DNA of 64,000 bases, taken from the NCBI RefSeq assembly GCF_009388985.1, contig NZ_CP036422.1, forward strand, positions 4,168,501-4,232,500. Reading direction: 5' to 3'. Positions 23,124 through 32,635 of this stretch are shown piece by piece. Every line of letters begins with the position of its first letter. Position 1 is the first letter of the stretch. A program made the position numbers and the translations under genes. This stretch comes from Halioglobus maricola (GTDB lineage Bacteria; Pseudomonadota; Gammaproteobacteria; Pseudomonadales; Halieaceae). The notes beneath the pieces were generated by a model. That model saw only the letters and a list, made by a program, of their open reading frames with translations. It was not told the DNA's origin and did no database searches.

Positions 23124-25463
23124 GTGCGCAACAGCATCGCCACACGCCTGATCGTTCTGCTCACTCTGTGTGCAGCGCTGATCGTCGGCGGTGGCATGAT
23201 GGTGGACTATCGCCTTTCCCGGGCAGAAATTCTCGAACGCCTTGACCAGGAGTCCAACGAACGCATCAAAGCTGTACTGGGCGATATCGAAAACTGGCTC
23301 AGCGGCGTTGAGGCCGCGACCGGATTTCTGGGCCAGATCCTGACCCAGCGTGAATACAGTGAGGAAGGGCTGAAACAGATGCTGCGGGACCTCGTACAAA
23401 ACAACGAGGAAATTTACGGCGGCGCCATCGCACTTAACCCCGCATTCGCGCAAACGGACTCCGGCTACTCGCCCTATTTCTACCACAGCGACGCCGGCGT
23501 CGCGTTTGCTGACCTGGCGAACGCCGAGGCGAACTATCAAGACCAGCCCTGGTTCGTGGACCCCATCGAGGCGGGGACATCTATCTGGTCGGAACCGTAT
23601 TACGATACCGGCGGCGGTGAGGCATTGATGACCACCTATTCCGTGCCGGTGTATCGATTCGATGACCAGGGTGAGCGCTTTCTGTACGCCGTGGTCACCG
23701 CCGATGTACTCGTCAAGGAACTACATCGGGTACTGCAGTTACTCCACCTCGGAAAACACAGTCACGGCCTGATGCTGAGTAACGAAGGCTTGCTGTTAAG
23801 CAGCCGCAGGGATGCAGACCTTCTGCGTCACTACTCCGAGGTAGCCGTACCTCAAGGCAACCTGGATGCCTGGCACGAAATGCTCGAACGGGTAAGGGCT
23901 GGCGACAATGTCAGTCGGGAAATCGAATGCCCAGAAATCGATGGCCGCTGCATCCTGAGAATCGGCGCCCTGCGCTCCAACGGATGGCCGATCGGTATTG
24001 TCTACTCACAGGATGAAGTGCTGGAACCACTCCACGATTACCAGCTGAAAACCGCGATTATTAGCGCCGTTACGCTACTCGCTATGGCGCTCGCGGTTTA
24101 CCTGGTCACTTACCGAATCACCCGTCCACTGGCCTCACTCAGCACAGCTAGCGCCAACATCGCCAGAGGCGATATGGACTCACCACTGCCGCCAGCTCAA
24201 GGCAATGATGAAATAGCCACCCTCGTGCGCAGTTTCGGTAGCATGAGCCAGGACCTGAAGACCTATATCGCCGACCTCGAGTCGGTAACCGCGTCGCGCA
24301 GCCGCCTGGAGGGCGAGCTCGCCGCTGCCCGCGAGATTCAGATGTCGATGCTGCCAGGCGCAGGCGAGGCCTTGCTCCAGGAGGATGGGGTCGATCTGTG
24401 GGCCCGGGTCCAGCCTGCGAAAACCGTCGGGGGTGACCTCTATACCTACTATCGCGGCAACAACCATCTATTTATCGCGGTAGGCGATGTCAGCGACAAG
24501 GGCGTGCCAGCGGCGTTGTTTATGGCGCGGGCCATCAGCCTGATCCAACAGCTGTCGGGCACAGCCACACCGCCACATCAGGCCATGGCCGAGCTCAACA
24601 ACGCGCTCGAACGCGATAATCAAAGCTGCATGTTCGTGACGCTCTTCCTGGGCGTGCTGGATATCCCAAGTGGCCGCTTGCGCTTTGCCAGCGCGGGCCA
24701 CACCGCACCCAGCCTGCTGCGCCAAGGGGGCGTGACCGTGATTGGCCAGGACACAGGCCCCGCACTGGGCCTGGCCCGGGACCAGAACTATCCAGACAAC
24801 CTGCTCCAGCTGCTCCCCGGCGATCGGCTCGCTATCTACACTGACGGTATCGATGAAGCTTTCAACGAAGAGGGAGAAATGTTCGGTGTCGGCAAATTCA
24901 ATCTCGAACTTCTGAAATGTGCCGACCAGGATATCGCTACAGCCGGTGCCACACTGTTCGACTCGGTTGCGCACCATGCGGGAAAACAACCTCAGTCCGA
25001 CGACATCACCTTGTTGCTGCTGCAATACCCTCAGGCAGATACGCCCCCGGCGCATTGCCACTTCCACTTGGGTTCAGGCCTCACCGGCCGGGTCCAGGCC
25101 TGGATGGAGCCTGTTCTCGAAGCCTGGGGAATTCCCTCCGACAGCGCCATGGAACTCCATCTGGTGACTGAAGAAATCGTGACCAATGTACAGAAGCACG
25201 CAGGACTTCCTGCAGAGGAAAAAGTTCTGCTGGAGCTGCGCCTGCAGGCGCGCACACTAACGCTACTGGCGAAAGACAACGGCATCGCATTCAACCCGCT
25301 GCTCGATGCCCGGCGCGCCGAGTTGGGCGCAGAGATCGAATCTGCCGAGATCGGTGGCCTTGGTGTACACTTGGTCACCAGACTGACCGATCGGCAACAC
25401 TATCAACGCGACGGCGAGCACAACGTGCTCTCCATTGAAAAGGACTTACCCGTATGGACCTGA
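23124..25463 (+). CDS. Membrane PP2C phosphatase with HAMP and HATPase domains (RsbU/RsbW-like)
   Basis: A 779-residue sensor of the partner-switching type, GTG start. An N-terminal helix (LIVLLTLCAALIVGGGMMV) and a second at about residues 310-330 bracket a periplasmic double-Cache-like domain of about 280 residues. Then come a HAMP domain (ITRPLASLSTASANIARGDM), a short coiled coil with the RsbU-type AAREIQMSMLP, and a SpoIIE/PP2C phosphatase domain (VGGDLYTYY, VGDVSDKGVPAALFMA, SAGHTAPSL, YTDGIDEAFN, SDDITLLLL). The last 130 residues are an HATPase of the anti-sigma kinase type (ELHLVTEEIVTNVQKHA, DNGIAFNP). It overlaps the STAS gene by 10 bp, its likely dephosphorylation and kinase partner. 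The ligand is unknown. Confidence 0.95.
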   Translation: MRNSIATRLIVLLTLCAALIVGGGMMVDYRLSRAEILERLDQESNERIKAVLGDIENWLSGVEAATGFLGQILTQREYSEEGLKQMLRDLVQNNEEIYGGAIALNPAFAQTDSGYSPYFYHSDAGVAFADLANAEANYQDQPWFVDPIEAGTSIWSEPYYDTGGGEALMTTYSVPVYRFDDQGERFLYAVVTADVLVKELHRVLQLLHLGKHSHGLMLSNEGLLLSSRRDADLLRHYSEVAVPQGNLDAWHEMLERVRAGDNVSREIECPEIDGRCILRIGALRSNGWPIGIVYSQDEVLEPLHDYQLKTAIISAVTLLAMALAVYLVTYRITRPLASLSTASANIARGDMDSPLPPAQGNDEIATLVRSFGSMSQDLKTYIADLESVTASRSRLEGELAAAREIQMSMLPGAGEALLQEDGVDLWARVQPAKTVGGDLYTYYRGNNHLFIAVGDVSDKGVPAALFMARAISLIQQLSGTATPPHQAMAELNNALERDNQSCMFVTLFLGVLDIPSGRLRFASAGHTAPSLLRQGGVTVIGQDTGPALGLARDQNYPDNLLQLLPGDRLAIYTDGIDEAFNEEGEMFGVGKFNLELLKCADQDIATAGATLFDSVAHHAGKQPQSDDITLLLLQYPQADTPPAHCHFHLGSGLTGRVQAWMEPVLEAWGIPSDSAMELHLVTEEIVTNVQKHAGLPAEEKVLLELRLQARTLTLLAKDNGIAFNPLLDARRAELGAEIESAEIGGLGVHLVTRLTDRQHYQRDGEHNVLSIEKDLPVWT

Positions 25464-25828
25464 CCACCACCGTTTCTATTGACGAAGAAAGCTCAGTAGC
25501 AAGGGTAAAACTGGACGGCGCCCTGAACACCGATACCGCTCCGGCATTTGAGTTGCGGCTACAGGAAGTGGTTGAGGCCGGCTACCAGCTGACCGTGCTG
25601 GACATGAAGGAACTCGACTACATCAGTTCCGCAGGCTTGCGCGTTATATTCAAGGCCGCCAAACAAACTCGCTCAGACGGTCGTAGCCTCGCCGCAGCCA
25701 ATCGCAAGCCCCACATCGACAAGGTGTTTGAAATCCTCAAGGCTCTGCCAGACATGGCAGTGTTCGCCAACGAACAGGAATTGGACGAATATCTGGATGC
25801 CATGCAGAGCAAGGCCAAAGGCGAGTAA
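25454..25828 (+). CDS. STAS-domain anti-sigma factor antagonist (RsbV-like)
   Basis: A 124-residue single STAS domain. The phosphorylatable Ser lies in ELDYISSAGLRVIFKAA, the standard position in SpoIIAA/RsbV proteins. The gene starts inside the end of the phosphatase gene (overlap 10 bp), so the two are translationally coupled and most likely form a switch: phosphorylation by the HATPase domain and reversal by the PP2C domain. No cognate sigma factor is nearby, so the output (sigma factor, cyclase or enzyme) is unknown. Confidence 0.93.
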   Translation: MDLTTTVSIDEESSVARVKLDGALNTDTAPAFELRLQEVVEAGYQLTVLDMKELDYISSAGLRVIFKAAKQTRSDGRSLAAANRKPHIDKVFEILKALPDMAVFANEQELDEYLDAMQSKAKGE

Positions 25829-25840
25829 AGCGAGGCGCCT

Positions 25841-26542
25841 TTAGCTGCGCAGAAAGTTCACTATCCAGCGCGCCACCCGATCGCCCTGTTCTGCAGTCGC
25901 CAGCGAAGCCATCCCCTCTTCATAGATCTTCTCACCAATCATCTCGCGGCGGAGGTTCATGATTTCTGTCGAGTAGCCCGGGGTAAACTCCGGGTGACCC
26001 TGGAAAGTGAGGATGTGATCTCCGATTTGTACCACGGCGTTCTCACAAAAATCGCTGCTCGCCAGTACCTCGGCGCCCTCAGCGTTCTCCACGACCTGGT
26101 CCTGGTGGCTCACCAGAATGTGAAAGTCGGGGTTTTCACCGTCGTGCCAGCCTGGTGCCGTCGAAAAGCTATGGGTGTGCAGGCCCTGCCCCCAACCCTT
26201 ACTCGATTTTTCGGTCTTCCCTCCGAGGGCCTGCGCCACCAGTTGATGGCCAAAGCAGATACCCACAAGCTTCTTCTTGCGTGCATTGATTTCACGAATC
26301 AGGTCCATGGATCTGGCTATCCAGGCTTTGTCCTCATAGACCGACGATTTACTGCCCGTCATCAGGTAAGCGTCGACCTCGTCAACATCGGCGGGAAACT
26401 GCCCTTCCTCCACGTCATAGGTGACAAACTCCAGGTCCGGATCAACCTCGCCGAGGAGCGAGGTGAACATATCGGGATACTCACCGTATTCGCGCACGAA
26501 CTTCGGGTTGACCGCGTCTGTCTTGAGAATACCTATCTTCAT
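25841..26542 (-). CDS. Class I glutamine amidotransferase-like protein
   Basis: A 233-residue GATase1 domain protein. The nucleophile Cys lies in KLVGICFGHQLVAQALGG and the His-Glu pair in TFQGHPEFTPGY, so it should be catalytically able. It starts MKIGILKTDAVNPKFVREYG, unlike GuaA or CarA, and resembles stand-alone GMP synthase-like amidotransferases or gamma-glutamyl hydrolases. It has no synthetase partner in the neighbourhood. It is convergent with the STAS gene (gap 12 bp) and divergent from the PAP2 gene. Substrate not predictable. Confidence 0.86.
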   Translation of the reverse strand: MKIGILKTDAVNPKFVREYGEYPDMFTSLLGEVDPDLEFVTYDVEEGQFPADVDEVDAYLMTGSKSSVYEDKAWIARSMDLIREINARKKKLVGICFGHQLVAQALGGKTEKSSKGWGQGLHTHSFSTAPGWHDGENPDFHILVSHQDQVVENAEGAEVLASSDFCENAVVQIGDHILTFQGHPEFTPGYSTEIMNLRREMIGEKIYEEGMASLATAEQGDRVARWIVNFLRS

Positions 26543-26701
26543 CGTTCACCAGTCCATATGTAGCGGGCCAATCCCGGCCCGAAAAAGGCATCATAGGAGA
26601 GCACTCGGCCAGGTGTCTATACCACCTTAGGGCGCTGATTTGTCACGGAAAATACATGAATCTGTAACCCCACTGCCACACCCCGGAGCGATCCTGATGG
26701 C

Positions 26702-27232
26702 ATGGAAATACTAGGTAAGCTACAAGAACTGGAGATGCGGCTACTGGCACGCGTGTTTCGCCAGACCGAGCGCCGCATGGTCATTCCCCTGGCGCGGGCC
26801 ATTTCCCACTCGGGAGATGGTTATTTACACGTACTCGTGCCGCTGCTGCTATGGTCTCTCGCCCCGGCGGGCTTCTCCAGCCTACTACCCCTGCTGGCAC
26901 TGGCCCTGCTCATTGAGCGCAGCGTTTACTGGTGCGTCAAAAACGGCCTGCGTCGTCCTCGGCCCCAGGAGGCAGTGCCGGGATTCCGCAGCCTGATTCA
27001 CGCCAGTGATCAATTCAGCTTTCCTTCAGGACACAGTTCCGGCGCCTTCTTGCTGGCCACCTGCCTGTTCCTGGTTTACGGCCCTGTTGCCACCCCGGTG
27101 TACCTGTGGGCATTCACTGTCGCGCTCTCACGCATCCTGCTGGGAGTGCACTTTCCAGGCGACACACTCGCCGGTGCGCTCATGGGAAGCGGTATCGCCA
27201 TAATCGCCGCATCAATACTGGGCTTGTCCTGA
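26702..27232 (+). CDS. PAP2-family membrane phosphatase
   Basis: A 176-residue integral membrane protein with about five helices and the three PAP2 motifs: KNGLRRPRP, FSFPSGHSSGAFL and SRILLGVHFPGD. Such enzymes remove phosphate from lipid phosphates such as undecaprenyl diphosphate or phosphatidic acid at the membrane. It ends 1 bp before a glycosyltransferase gene, so the two are an operon. A role in recycling a lipid carrier or making a glycolipid is plausible but inferred. Confidence 0.93.
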   Translation: MEILGKLQELEMRLLARVFRQTERRMVIPLARAISHSGDGYLHVLVPLLLWSLAPAGFSSLLPLLALALLIERSVYWCVKNGLRRPRPQEAVPGFRSLIHASDQFSFPSGHSSGAFLLATCLFLVYGPVATPVYLWAFTVALSRILLGVHFPGDTLAGALMGSGIAIIAASILGLS

Positions 27233-27233
27233 C

Positions 27234-28319
27234 ATGAAAATTCTCTACGGCGTTCAAGGCACTGGCCAAGGGCATATCAGCCGCGCTCGCGCTATGGCAC
27301 TAGCACTCAGGGAATGGCCGGTAGAGGTCACCTGGCTCTTTTCCGGCCGCCCCCGTGAGGCGCTCTTCGACATGGAGTTGTTCGGAGACTTCGAGTACCG
27401 CCATGGTCTTACTTTCACCACCTGCGCGGGCAAGCTTCACTACACACGCACCGCACTGGACAATAACGTATCCCGCTTTCTGGCAGAGTCTCGCGACCTG
27501 GAACTGGATCGCTACGATCTGATCATCAGCGATTACGAACCTGTGATCGCGCGTGCTGCAGCTAAACAGGGCCGCAGACTCATCGGCATTGGCCACCAGT
27601 ACGCCTTTGGCACAGACACCCCACGCGCGGGAACCAGCTGGCTGCAGGAAAAGATAATGTCCAGTTTTGCCCCGGTAGACGTGCCGATCGGGCTGCACTG
27701 GCACCCCTATGCCGACAATGTCCTTCCCCCTATTCTCGACCTGCCTGAGCTGCCGCTAGAGAACGGCGAGCACATGGTGGTGTATCTGCCTTTTGAAGAT
27801 CAGGGCCTGGTCACCGAGGTTTTGCGCCAGTTCCCACTTCAGAAATTTGTGCAGTACTCGTCGGCACTAGGCAATTCAGAACACGGCAATGTCAGCTGCC
27901 GCAAGGCCGATGTGACAGGTTTCAAGTCGCACCTTGCCAGCTGCAGCGGCGTCATCTGCAACAGCGGTTTCGAGCTCATCAGTGAATGCCTGCAGTGGCG
28001 CAAACCGGTGCTCACGAAACCACTGGACGGTCAGATGGAGCAACACTCCAACGCTCTGGCGCTGCACCAGCTTGGCTACGCGACGACCACCTCAGTGTTC
28101 GATGTAGCCAGCCTTGGCGAGTGGCTGGAGCGGCCGCATGTCACCGCAGACATCCAGTTCCCCGATGTCGCCGAAGCGCTCGCTAGCTGGCTGGCCGCTG
28201 GCGCCCAGGCATCACCGGCGAGTCTCAACCAGCGCCTGTGGGGCGAGCAGCTTCCTGCGCGCATTCCCCCACCCCGCCCCGGCCCAGATATCACCCAGAA
28301 GCTCACGGCAATCGCCTGA
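27234..28319 (+). CDS. MJ1255/VC2487-family glycosyltransferase-like protein
   Basis: A 361-residue protein starting MKILYGVQGTGQGHISRARAM, the N-terminal signature of the MJ1255/VC2487 family with a GT-B fold related to MurG and UDP-glucuronosyltransferases. A second part includes VQYSSALGNSEHGN, GVICNSGFELISECLQWRKP and KPLDGQMEQHSNALAL, the likely nucleotide-sugar site. It lies 1 bp behind the PAP2 phosphatase gene. The Pro-rich end (IPPPRPGPDI) is probably disordered. Donor and acceptor are unknown. Confidence 0.88.
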   Translation: MKILYGVQGTGQGHISRARAMALALREWPVEVTWLFSGRPREALFDMELFGDFEYRHGLTFTTCAGKLHYTRTALDNNVSRFLAESRDLELDRYDLIISDYEPVIARAAAKQGRRLIGIGHQYAFGTDTPRAGTSWLQEKIMSSFAPVDVPIGLHWHPYADNVLPPILDLPELPLENGEHMVVYLPFEDQGLVTEVLRQFPLQKFVQYSSALGNSEHGNVSCRKADVTGFKSHLASCSGVICNSGFELISECLQWRKPVLTKPLDGQMEQHSNALALHQLGYATTTSVFDVASLGEWLERPHVTADIQFPDVAEALASWLAAGAQASPASLNQRLWGEQLPARIPPPRPGPDITQKLTAIA

Positions 28320-28374
28320 CGCCGCACCTTGGGCTGACGCCTGCAATCGGTTAAGGTGGAGCGCCCAAATCGCC

Positions 28375-30603
28375 ATGGGCTTAAAGATTTTGATCATCCG
28401 TCTCATCTACATCACCGCACTGCTGCTCGGCGCGACTCTCGCGAACGCCAGCGAATACACCGGCAGCGATAGCTGCAGTGGCTGCCACGCAGAAGAACAC
28501 GCGTTGTGGCAGGGATCCCACCACGATCTGGCTATGCAGGTCGCGAACGAAGAGACCGTGCTCGGAAATTTCGACAACGCGACTTTCGAGTACAACGGTA
28601 TCACCAGCCGCTTCTTCCGCGATGGCGATCGCTTCATGGTGCGCACTGACGGCGAAAACGGCGAGCTACAAGACTTTGAGGTGGCCTACGTATTTGGCGT
28701 GACACCTCTACAGCAGTATCTCCTACCCCTGGATCGCGGCAGGTTACAGGCCCTGAGTATCGCCTGGGACGCCCGCCCGGCAGCAGAAGGCGGCCAGCGC
28801 TGGTACCACCTCTACCCGGACGAGCCGATCGATGCGAATGACCCCCTGCACTGGACTGGTCCCTACCAGAATTGGAATACCCGTTGTGCCGAGTGCCACA
28901 GCACCGATTTGAAAAAGAACTACGATGCCAGCACTCGCAGCTTCAACACGACGTATGAAGAAATTGATGTTTCCTGTGAAGCCTGCCACGGCCCTGGCAG
29001 CAAGCATCTGGAAGACGTCCATGCCGGTGGCTTTCCGGTAGACCTCGCCCAGCGCGGGCAATGGGAATTTCCCGAGGAAGGCGCCATTGCCCAGCGCACT
29101 GAGCCACTGGATTCCCGCACCCAGGTCGATAGCTGCGGCCGCTGCCACGCAAGGCGCGGCACGCTCGGTGACTACCACTACGGTGCTGACCTGCTCGATA
29201 CCCACCGTCTGTCTGTGCTGCAGTCGCCTCTGTATCACTACGATGGCCAGATCCTCGACGAAGTCTATGTGTACGGCTCCTTCCTCCAGAGCAAGATGCA
29301 CCAGGCGGGCGTTGTCTGCAGTAACTGCCACGAACCCCACAGCGGTGAAATCAGAGCGCCGGGTAACGGCGTTTGCGCGCAGTGTCACAAGCCCGCCACT
29401 TACGACACCCCAGACCACCATTTCCACGAAACCGGCAGCAGTGGCGCTTCCTGCGCAAACTGCCACATGCCCGAGAGCACCTACATGGGTGTAGACCCAC
29501 GTCGCGATCACAGCATGCGCGTCCCTCGCCCCGACCTCTCTGTCGTCATGGGAACACCCAACGCCTGTAATCAGTGCCACACTGACAAGAGTGCCGAGTG
29601 GGCTCTTGAAGCACTGCGTGAAAAAGGCGTTCAATACCGCGACACTGGCAGCCACCCCGCTCGGTACTTCGCCCTGGCGAACCAGGGAGATGCCCGCGCC
29701 CTGCCTGCCCTCGCCCAATTGGCCAATGACCCTGGCGCCGCACCGATCTGGCGGGCGACTGCGATGGAGGCGTTAGGACAGAACGGTGGCAGGGAAGCGA
29801 CCCAGACCATGGCCGCCCTGCTCTACGATGACGACGCCATTATTCGCACCAGTACCGTGCGCTCCCTCGACTTTATCCCACTGCAGCAACGCTACCAGGT
29901 GCTGGTCCCGCTACTGAACGACCCGGTGACCTCGGTGCGCATGGAAGTGGCCCGCCAGCTTGCGAGCGTGCCACTGGATCAGATCCCGGAGGAGCAATCC
30001 AAAGCACTGGAGCGCGTGTTCCGTGAATACGTCACCGTCATGAACCAACACGCTGATATGCCCAGCGTGCAACTGCAGCTGGGGATGTTCTACGCCAATC
30101 GCGGCGACACACCTTCAGCCGAGAAGGCCTATCGCGAGGCCCTGACACTCAACCGGCAATTGATTCCGGGATACCTGAACCTGGCGGATCTGCTGCGCGG
30201 TCAACAGCGCGACGATGAGGCTCGGGAACTGCTGCAGCAGGCTATTGTGATCTATCCAGAAAGCGGCGCGGCCCTGCACGCTCTCGGCCTGCTGGAAACT
30301 CGCAGCGGGGACAGTGCAAAAGCATTGGACTATCTATCACAAGCAGCCCAGCTGGAAACCGCGGGCACCCGCCATCGCTTCGTCTACGCCATCGCCCTGC
30401 ACGACCTGGGCGATCCGCAACAGGCAATACGCGAACTGGAGAAGTTGCTCTCGGATGTACCATCTGACGAACAGGTGTTACTGGCACTGGCAAACTACAA
30501 CGCGGAAACCGGCCAGAAGGCGCGCGCCAAGGCCTATGCGCAGAAGCTGGTGCGGCTGTATCCGCGCAACCAGAACTATCAGCAGTTACTGCAGGGGCTC
30601 TAA
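28375..30603 (+). CDS. Octaheme cytochrome c with C-terminal HEAT-like and TPR repeats
   Basis: Start ATG 28375 gives a signal peptide (MGLKILIIRLIYITALLLGA, cleavage after LANA). The 742-residue protein has eight CxxCH heme sites: SCSGCH, RCAECH, SCEACH, SCGRCH, VCSNCH, VCAQCH, SCANCH and ACNQCH, all in about the first 390 residues. Then comes a HEAT-like region (DAIIRTSTVRSL, SVRMEVARQL), and from about residue 560 a set of TPR repeats. The layout matches periplasmic multiheme proteins related to cytochrome c-554 and NrfA-like domains with TPR tails. The electron donor and acceptor are unknown. The last 18 bp overlap the convergent hydrolase gene. Confidence 0.9.
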   Translation: MGLKILIIRLIYITALLLGATLANASEYTGSDSCSGCHAEEHALWQGSHHDLAMQVANEETVLGNFDNATFEYNGITSRFFRDGDRFMVRTDGENGELQDFEVAYVFGVTPLQQYLLPLDRGRLQALSIAWDARPAAEGGQRWYHLYPDEPIDANDPLHWTGPYQNWNTRCAECHSTDLKKNYDASTRSFNTTYEEIDVSCEACHGPGSKHLEDVHAGGFPVDLAQRGQWEFPEEGAIAQRTEPLDSRTQVDSCGRCHARRGTLGDYHYGADLLDTHRLSVLQSPLYHYDGQILDEVYVYGSFLQSKMHQAGVVCSNCHEPHSGEIRAPGNGVCAQCHKPATYDTPDHHFHETGSSGASCANCHMPESTYMGVDPRRDHSMRVPRPDLSVVMGTPNACNQCHTDKSAEWALEALREKGVQYRDTGSHPARYFALANQGDARALPALAQLANDPGAAPIWRATAMEALGQNGGREATQTMAALLYDDDAIIRTSTVRSLDFIPLQQRYQVLVPLLNDPVTSVRMEVARQLASVPLDQIPEEQSKALERVFREYVTVMNQHADMPSVQLQLGMFYANRGDTPSAEKAYREALTLNRQLIPGYLNLADLLRGQQRDDEARELLQQAIVIYPESGAALHALGLLETRSGDSAKALDYLSQAAQLETAGTRHRFVYAIALHDLGDPQQAIRELEKLLSDVPSDEQVLLALANYNAETGQKARAKAYAQKLVRLYPRNQNYQQLLQGL

Positions 30604-31515
30604 CTGAAAATAGGCGTCGAGCTGGGCCTCGTACTCGGCGCGTATCGCCACCGACTCATTCGCCAGCTGATGGCCAGCTTCGTCGAGATAGGCAATTCGG
30701 CTGCCGGGATATAGTTTTTGAATAGCGCCCATGTTGTAGCGCCAATCTACCGTGCCATCGCGCCGGCCCTGAATAACAAACACCGGGCCTACACCCAGGT
30801 CCTCCAGCGGCAGGTCTGCCAGCCAACGCTGCAAGGCTCCCAGCCAGTCCAGCGATACCCGACGGTACTGCAATGGATCGCGGCGCACGAAGGCGAGAAA
30901 ATCCAGATCAGATGAGTTGCTGTTGAACTTCCGGTTCAGCGTTTCCACAAAGGGGCTCAGCAGAGTACGCGCCAGCTGTACGCCGCGCCATCCCGCCGGC
31001 CGCACCAACGGCGCAAGCATGGCAGCTTGCTGAAAAGGCCACTCATAGCGACGGGCAAACTCGGTAAGGGCCGCGCAGCCCGTACTCTGTCCCATCGCAA
31101 AGAGCGGCAGGTCCGGTAATTCAACCGCGTTAAGCACCGCGGCTATCGCATCGCCATAGTCGCTGAAATCACCAATGACCGCCCGCTCGCCCGTGGAAAG
31201 TCCATGGCCGGGTAAATCGAAAATCAGGACATTACAGCGGCGCGATGTCGCGTAGTCGATCACCTTGTCGTAGATGCCGGTGTGGTCGTAGTAGCCATGC
31301 ACCAGCAGCAGGTTGGCCACGGCATTGGGCTGCAGCCAGAGCTGGGTCATCAGCTGGTATTCACCCGAGTTTACAAAACCCGAGTGGTATTCATTACTGG
31401 CGGGGAATGTCAGATTGTAGAAAGAGAGGTAAGCGGAAAGAAGGGCGCTATCTGCAGCACCCTGAGGATAGGGTAGCAGGGCGTCGCGCAAGCGATTCAA
31501 TGCTGATTGCTGCAC
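30586..31515 (-). CDS. Alpha/beta hydrolase, monoacylglycerol lipase-like
   Basis: A 309-residue Ser hydrolase of the S33/lysophospholipase group. LLLVHGYYDHTGIYDKVI holds the oxyanion region, FDLPGHGLSTGER the strand that follows, FAMGQSTGCAAL the Ser nucleophile, IQGRRDGTVDW the Asp and LDEAGHQLANE the His. No signal peptide. It lies 18 bp beyond fba on the same strand, so it may be the last gene of the tkt-epd-pgk-fba transcript. Its substrate is unknown. Confidence 0.9.
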   Translation of the reverse strand: MQQSALNRLRDALLPYPQGAADSALLSAYLSFYNLTFPASNEYHSGFVNSGEYQLMTQLWLQPNAVANLLLVHGYYDHTGIYDKVIDYATSRRCNVLIFDLPGHGLSTGERAVIGDFSDYGDAIAAVLNAVELPDLPLFAMGQSTGCAALTEFARRYEWPFQQAAMLAPLVRPAGWRGVQLARTLLSPFVETLNRKFNSNSSDLDFLAFVRRDPLQYRRVSLDWLGALQRWLADLPLEDLGVGPVFVIQGRRDGTVDWRYNMGAIQKLYPGSRIAYLDEAGHQLANESVAIRAEYEAQLDAYFQLEPLQ

Positions 31516-31533
31516 GTTGCGCCCTCAATTCAA

Positions 31534-32598
31534 TCAGTTGACCTTGGGCGTGAGCTCGCCGGCGTCGTACATCATGTGAACAGCTTCCAGCGAGCTCACC
31601 TTGATCTTGTCCGCGGCGCCCGCCGTGTTGAAGGCCTCGTAACGCGCAATACAGATATCGCGCATGGCATCGGTGGTCTTGGCGAGGAATTTGCGCGGAT
31701 CAAACTCGGCGGGGTTCTCAGCCAGGAAGCGACGCACCGCACCGGTTGAAGCCAAACGCAGGTCTGTATCGATATTGATCTTACGCACGCCGTGACGAAT
31801 ACCTTCCTGGATCTGTTCAACGGGCACACCGTACGTCTCGGGGATTTCTCCGCCAAACTCGTTGATCACCGCCAGCCAATCCTGGGGCACGGAAGAGGAG
31901 CCATGCATGACCAGGTGAGTGTTGGGGATTCGCCGATTAATCTCCTTGATACGATCAATCGCCAGGATATCGCCAGTGGGTGGGCGAGTGAACTTGTAGG
32001 CCCCGTGACTGGTGCCGCAGGCAATAGCCAGCGCATCTACCTGAGTCGCTTTGACGAACTCTGCGGCCTCTTCGGGATCTGTCAGCATCTGTTCATGGGT
32101 CAGCTTGCCGGCGGCACCAATGCCGTCTTCTTCACCGGCTTCACCAGTTTCCAACGAGCCCAGGCAACCCAATTCGCCCTCCACAGAAACGCCGCATGCA
32201 TGCGCCATCTCGACAACCTGACGAGTCACCTCGACGTTGTAGTCGTAATCCATTGGCGTCTTGCCGTCGGTACCCAGAGAGCCATCCATCATCACCGACG
32301 AAAAGCCAAGTTGAATGGAGCGCTGACATACCGCAGGCGACGTGCCATGGTCCTGATGCACCACCACAGGAATGTGGGGGAACTCATTCATGGCTGCTTC
32401 CATCAGCGCCCGCAGAAAAGGTGCGCCAGCGTATTTACGGGCGCCGGCAGATGCCTGCATGATCACCGGTGAATTCGTAGCGTCCGCCGCTTCCATAATG
32501 GCGCGGGTCTGTTCCAGGTTGTTCACGTTGAATGCTGGGACGCCGTAGTCGTTCTCGGCGGCGTGGTCCAGCAATTGGCGCAAGCTGATCAAAGCCAT
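31534..32598 (-). CDS. fba: Fructose-bisphosphate aldolase, class II (Calvin-cycle type)
   Basis: Zn-dependent aldolase cleaving fructose-1,6-bisphosphate into triose phosphates. The 354-residue form starts MALISLRQLLDHAAENDYGVPAFNV. Zn ligands and active site lie in VVVHQDHGTS, VEGELGCLG, ACGTSHGAYKF and LVMHGSSSVP, with the phosphate site KINIDTDLRLA. Length and the GEAGEEDGIGA loop mark the CbbA-like subtype. It follows pgk by about 37 bp in the central-carbon operon. Confidence 0.97.
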   Translation of the reverse strand: MALISLRQLLDHAAENDYGVPAFNVNNLEQTRAIMEAADATNSPVIMQASAGARKYAGAPFLRALMEAAMNEFPHIPVVVHQDHGTSPAVCQRSIQLGFSSVMMDGSLGTDGKTPMDYDYNVEVTRQVVEMAHACGVSVEGELGCLGSLETGEAGEEDGIGAAGKLTHEQMLTDPEEAAEFVKATQVDALAIACGTSHGAYKFTRPPTGDILAIDRIKEINRRIPNTHLVMHGSSSVPQDWLAVINEFGGEIPETYGVPVEQIQEGIRHGVRKINIDTDLRLASTGAVRRFLAENPAEFDPRKFLAKTTDAMRDICIARYEAFNTAGAADKIKVSSLEAVHMMYDAGELTPKVN

Positions 32599-32635
32599 GT
32601 GGGGTTACCTCTGCGGTGATAATGTTGTTGTGTGT

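Noticed and set aside
22575..23540. 321-residue - strand frame across the glyoxalase and phosphatase genes
   Set aside because: Spans two real + strand genes and their junction; no coding signature.
28744..29718. 324-residue - strand frame opposite the cytochrome gene
   Set aside because: The + strand frame carries eight heme motifs and repeats, so the antisense frame is a by-product.
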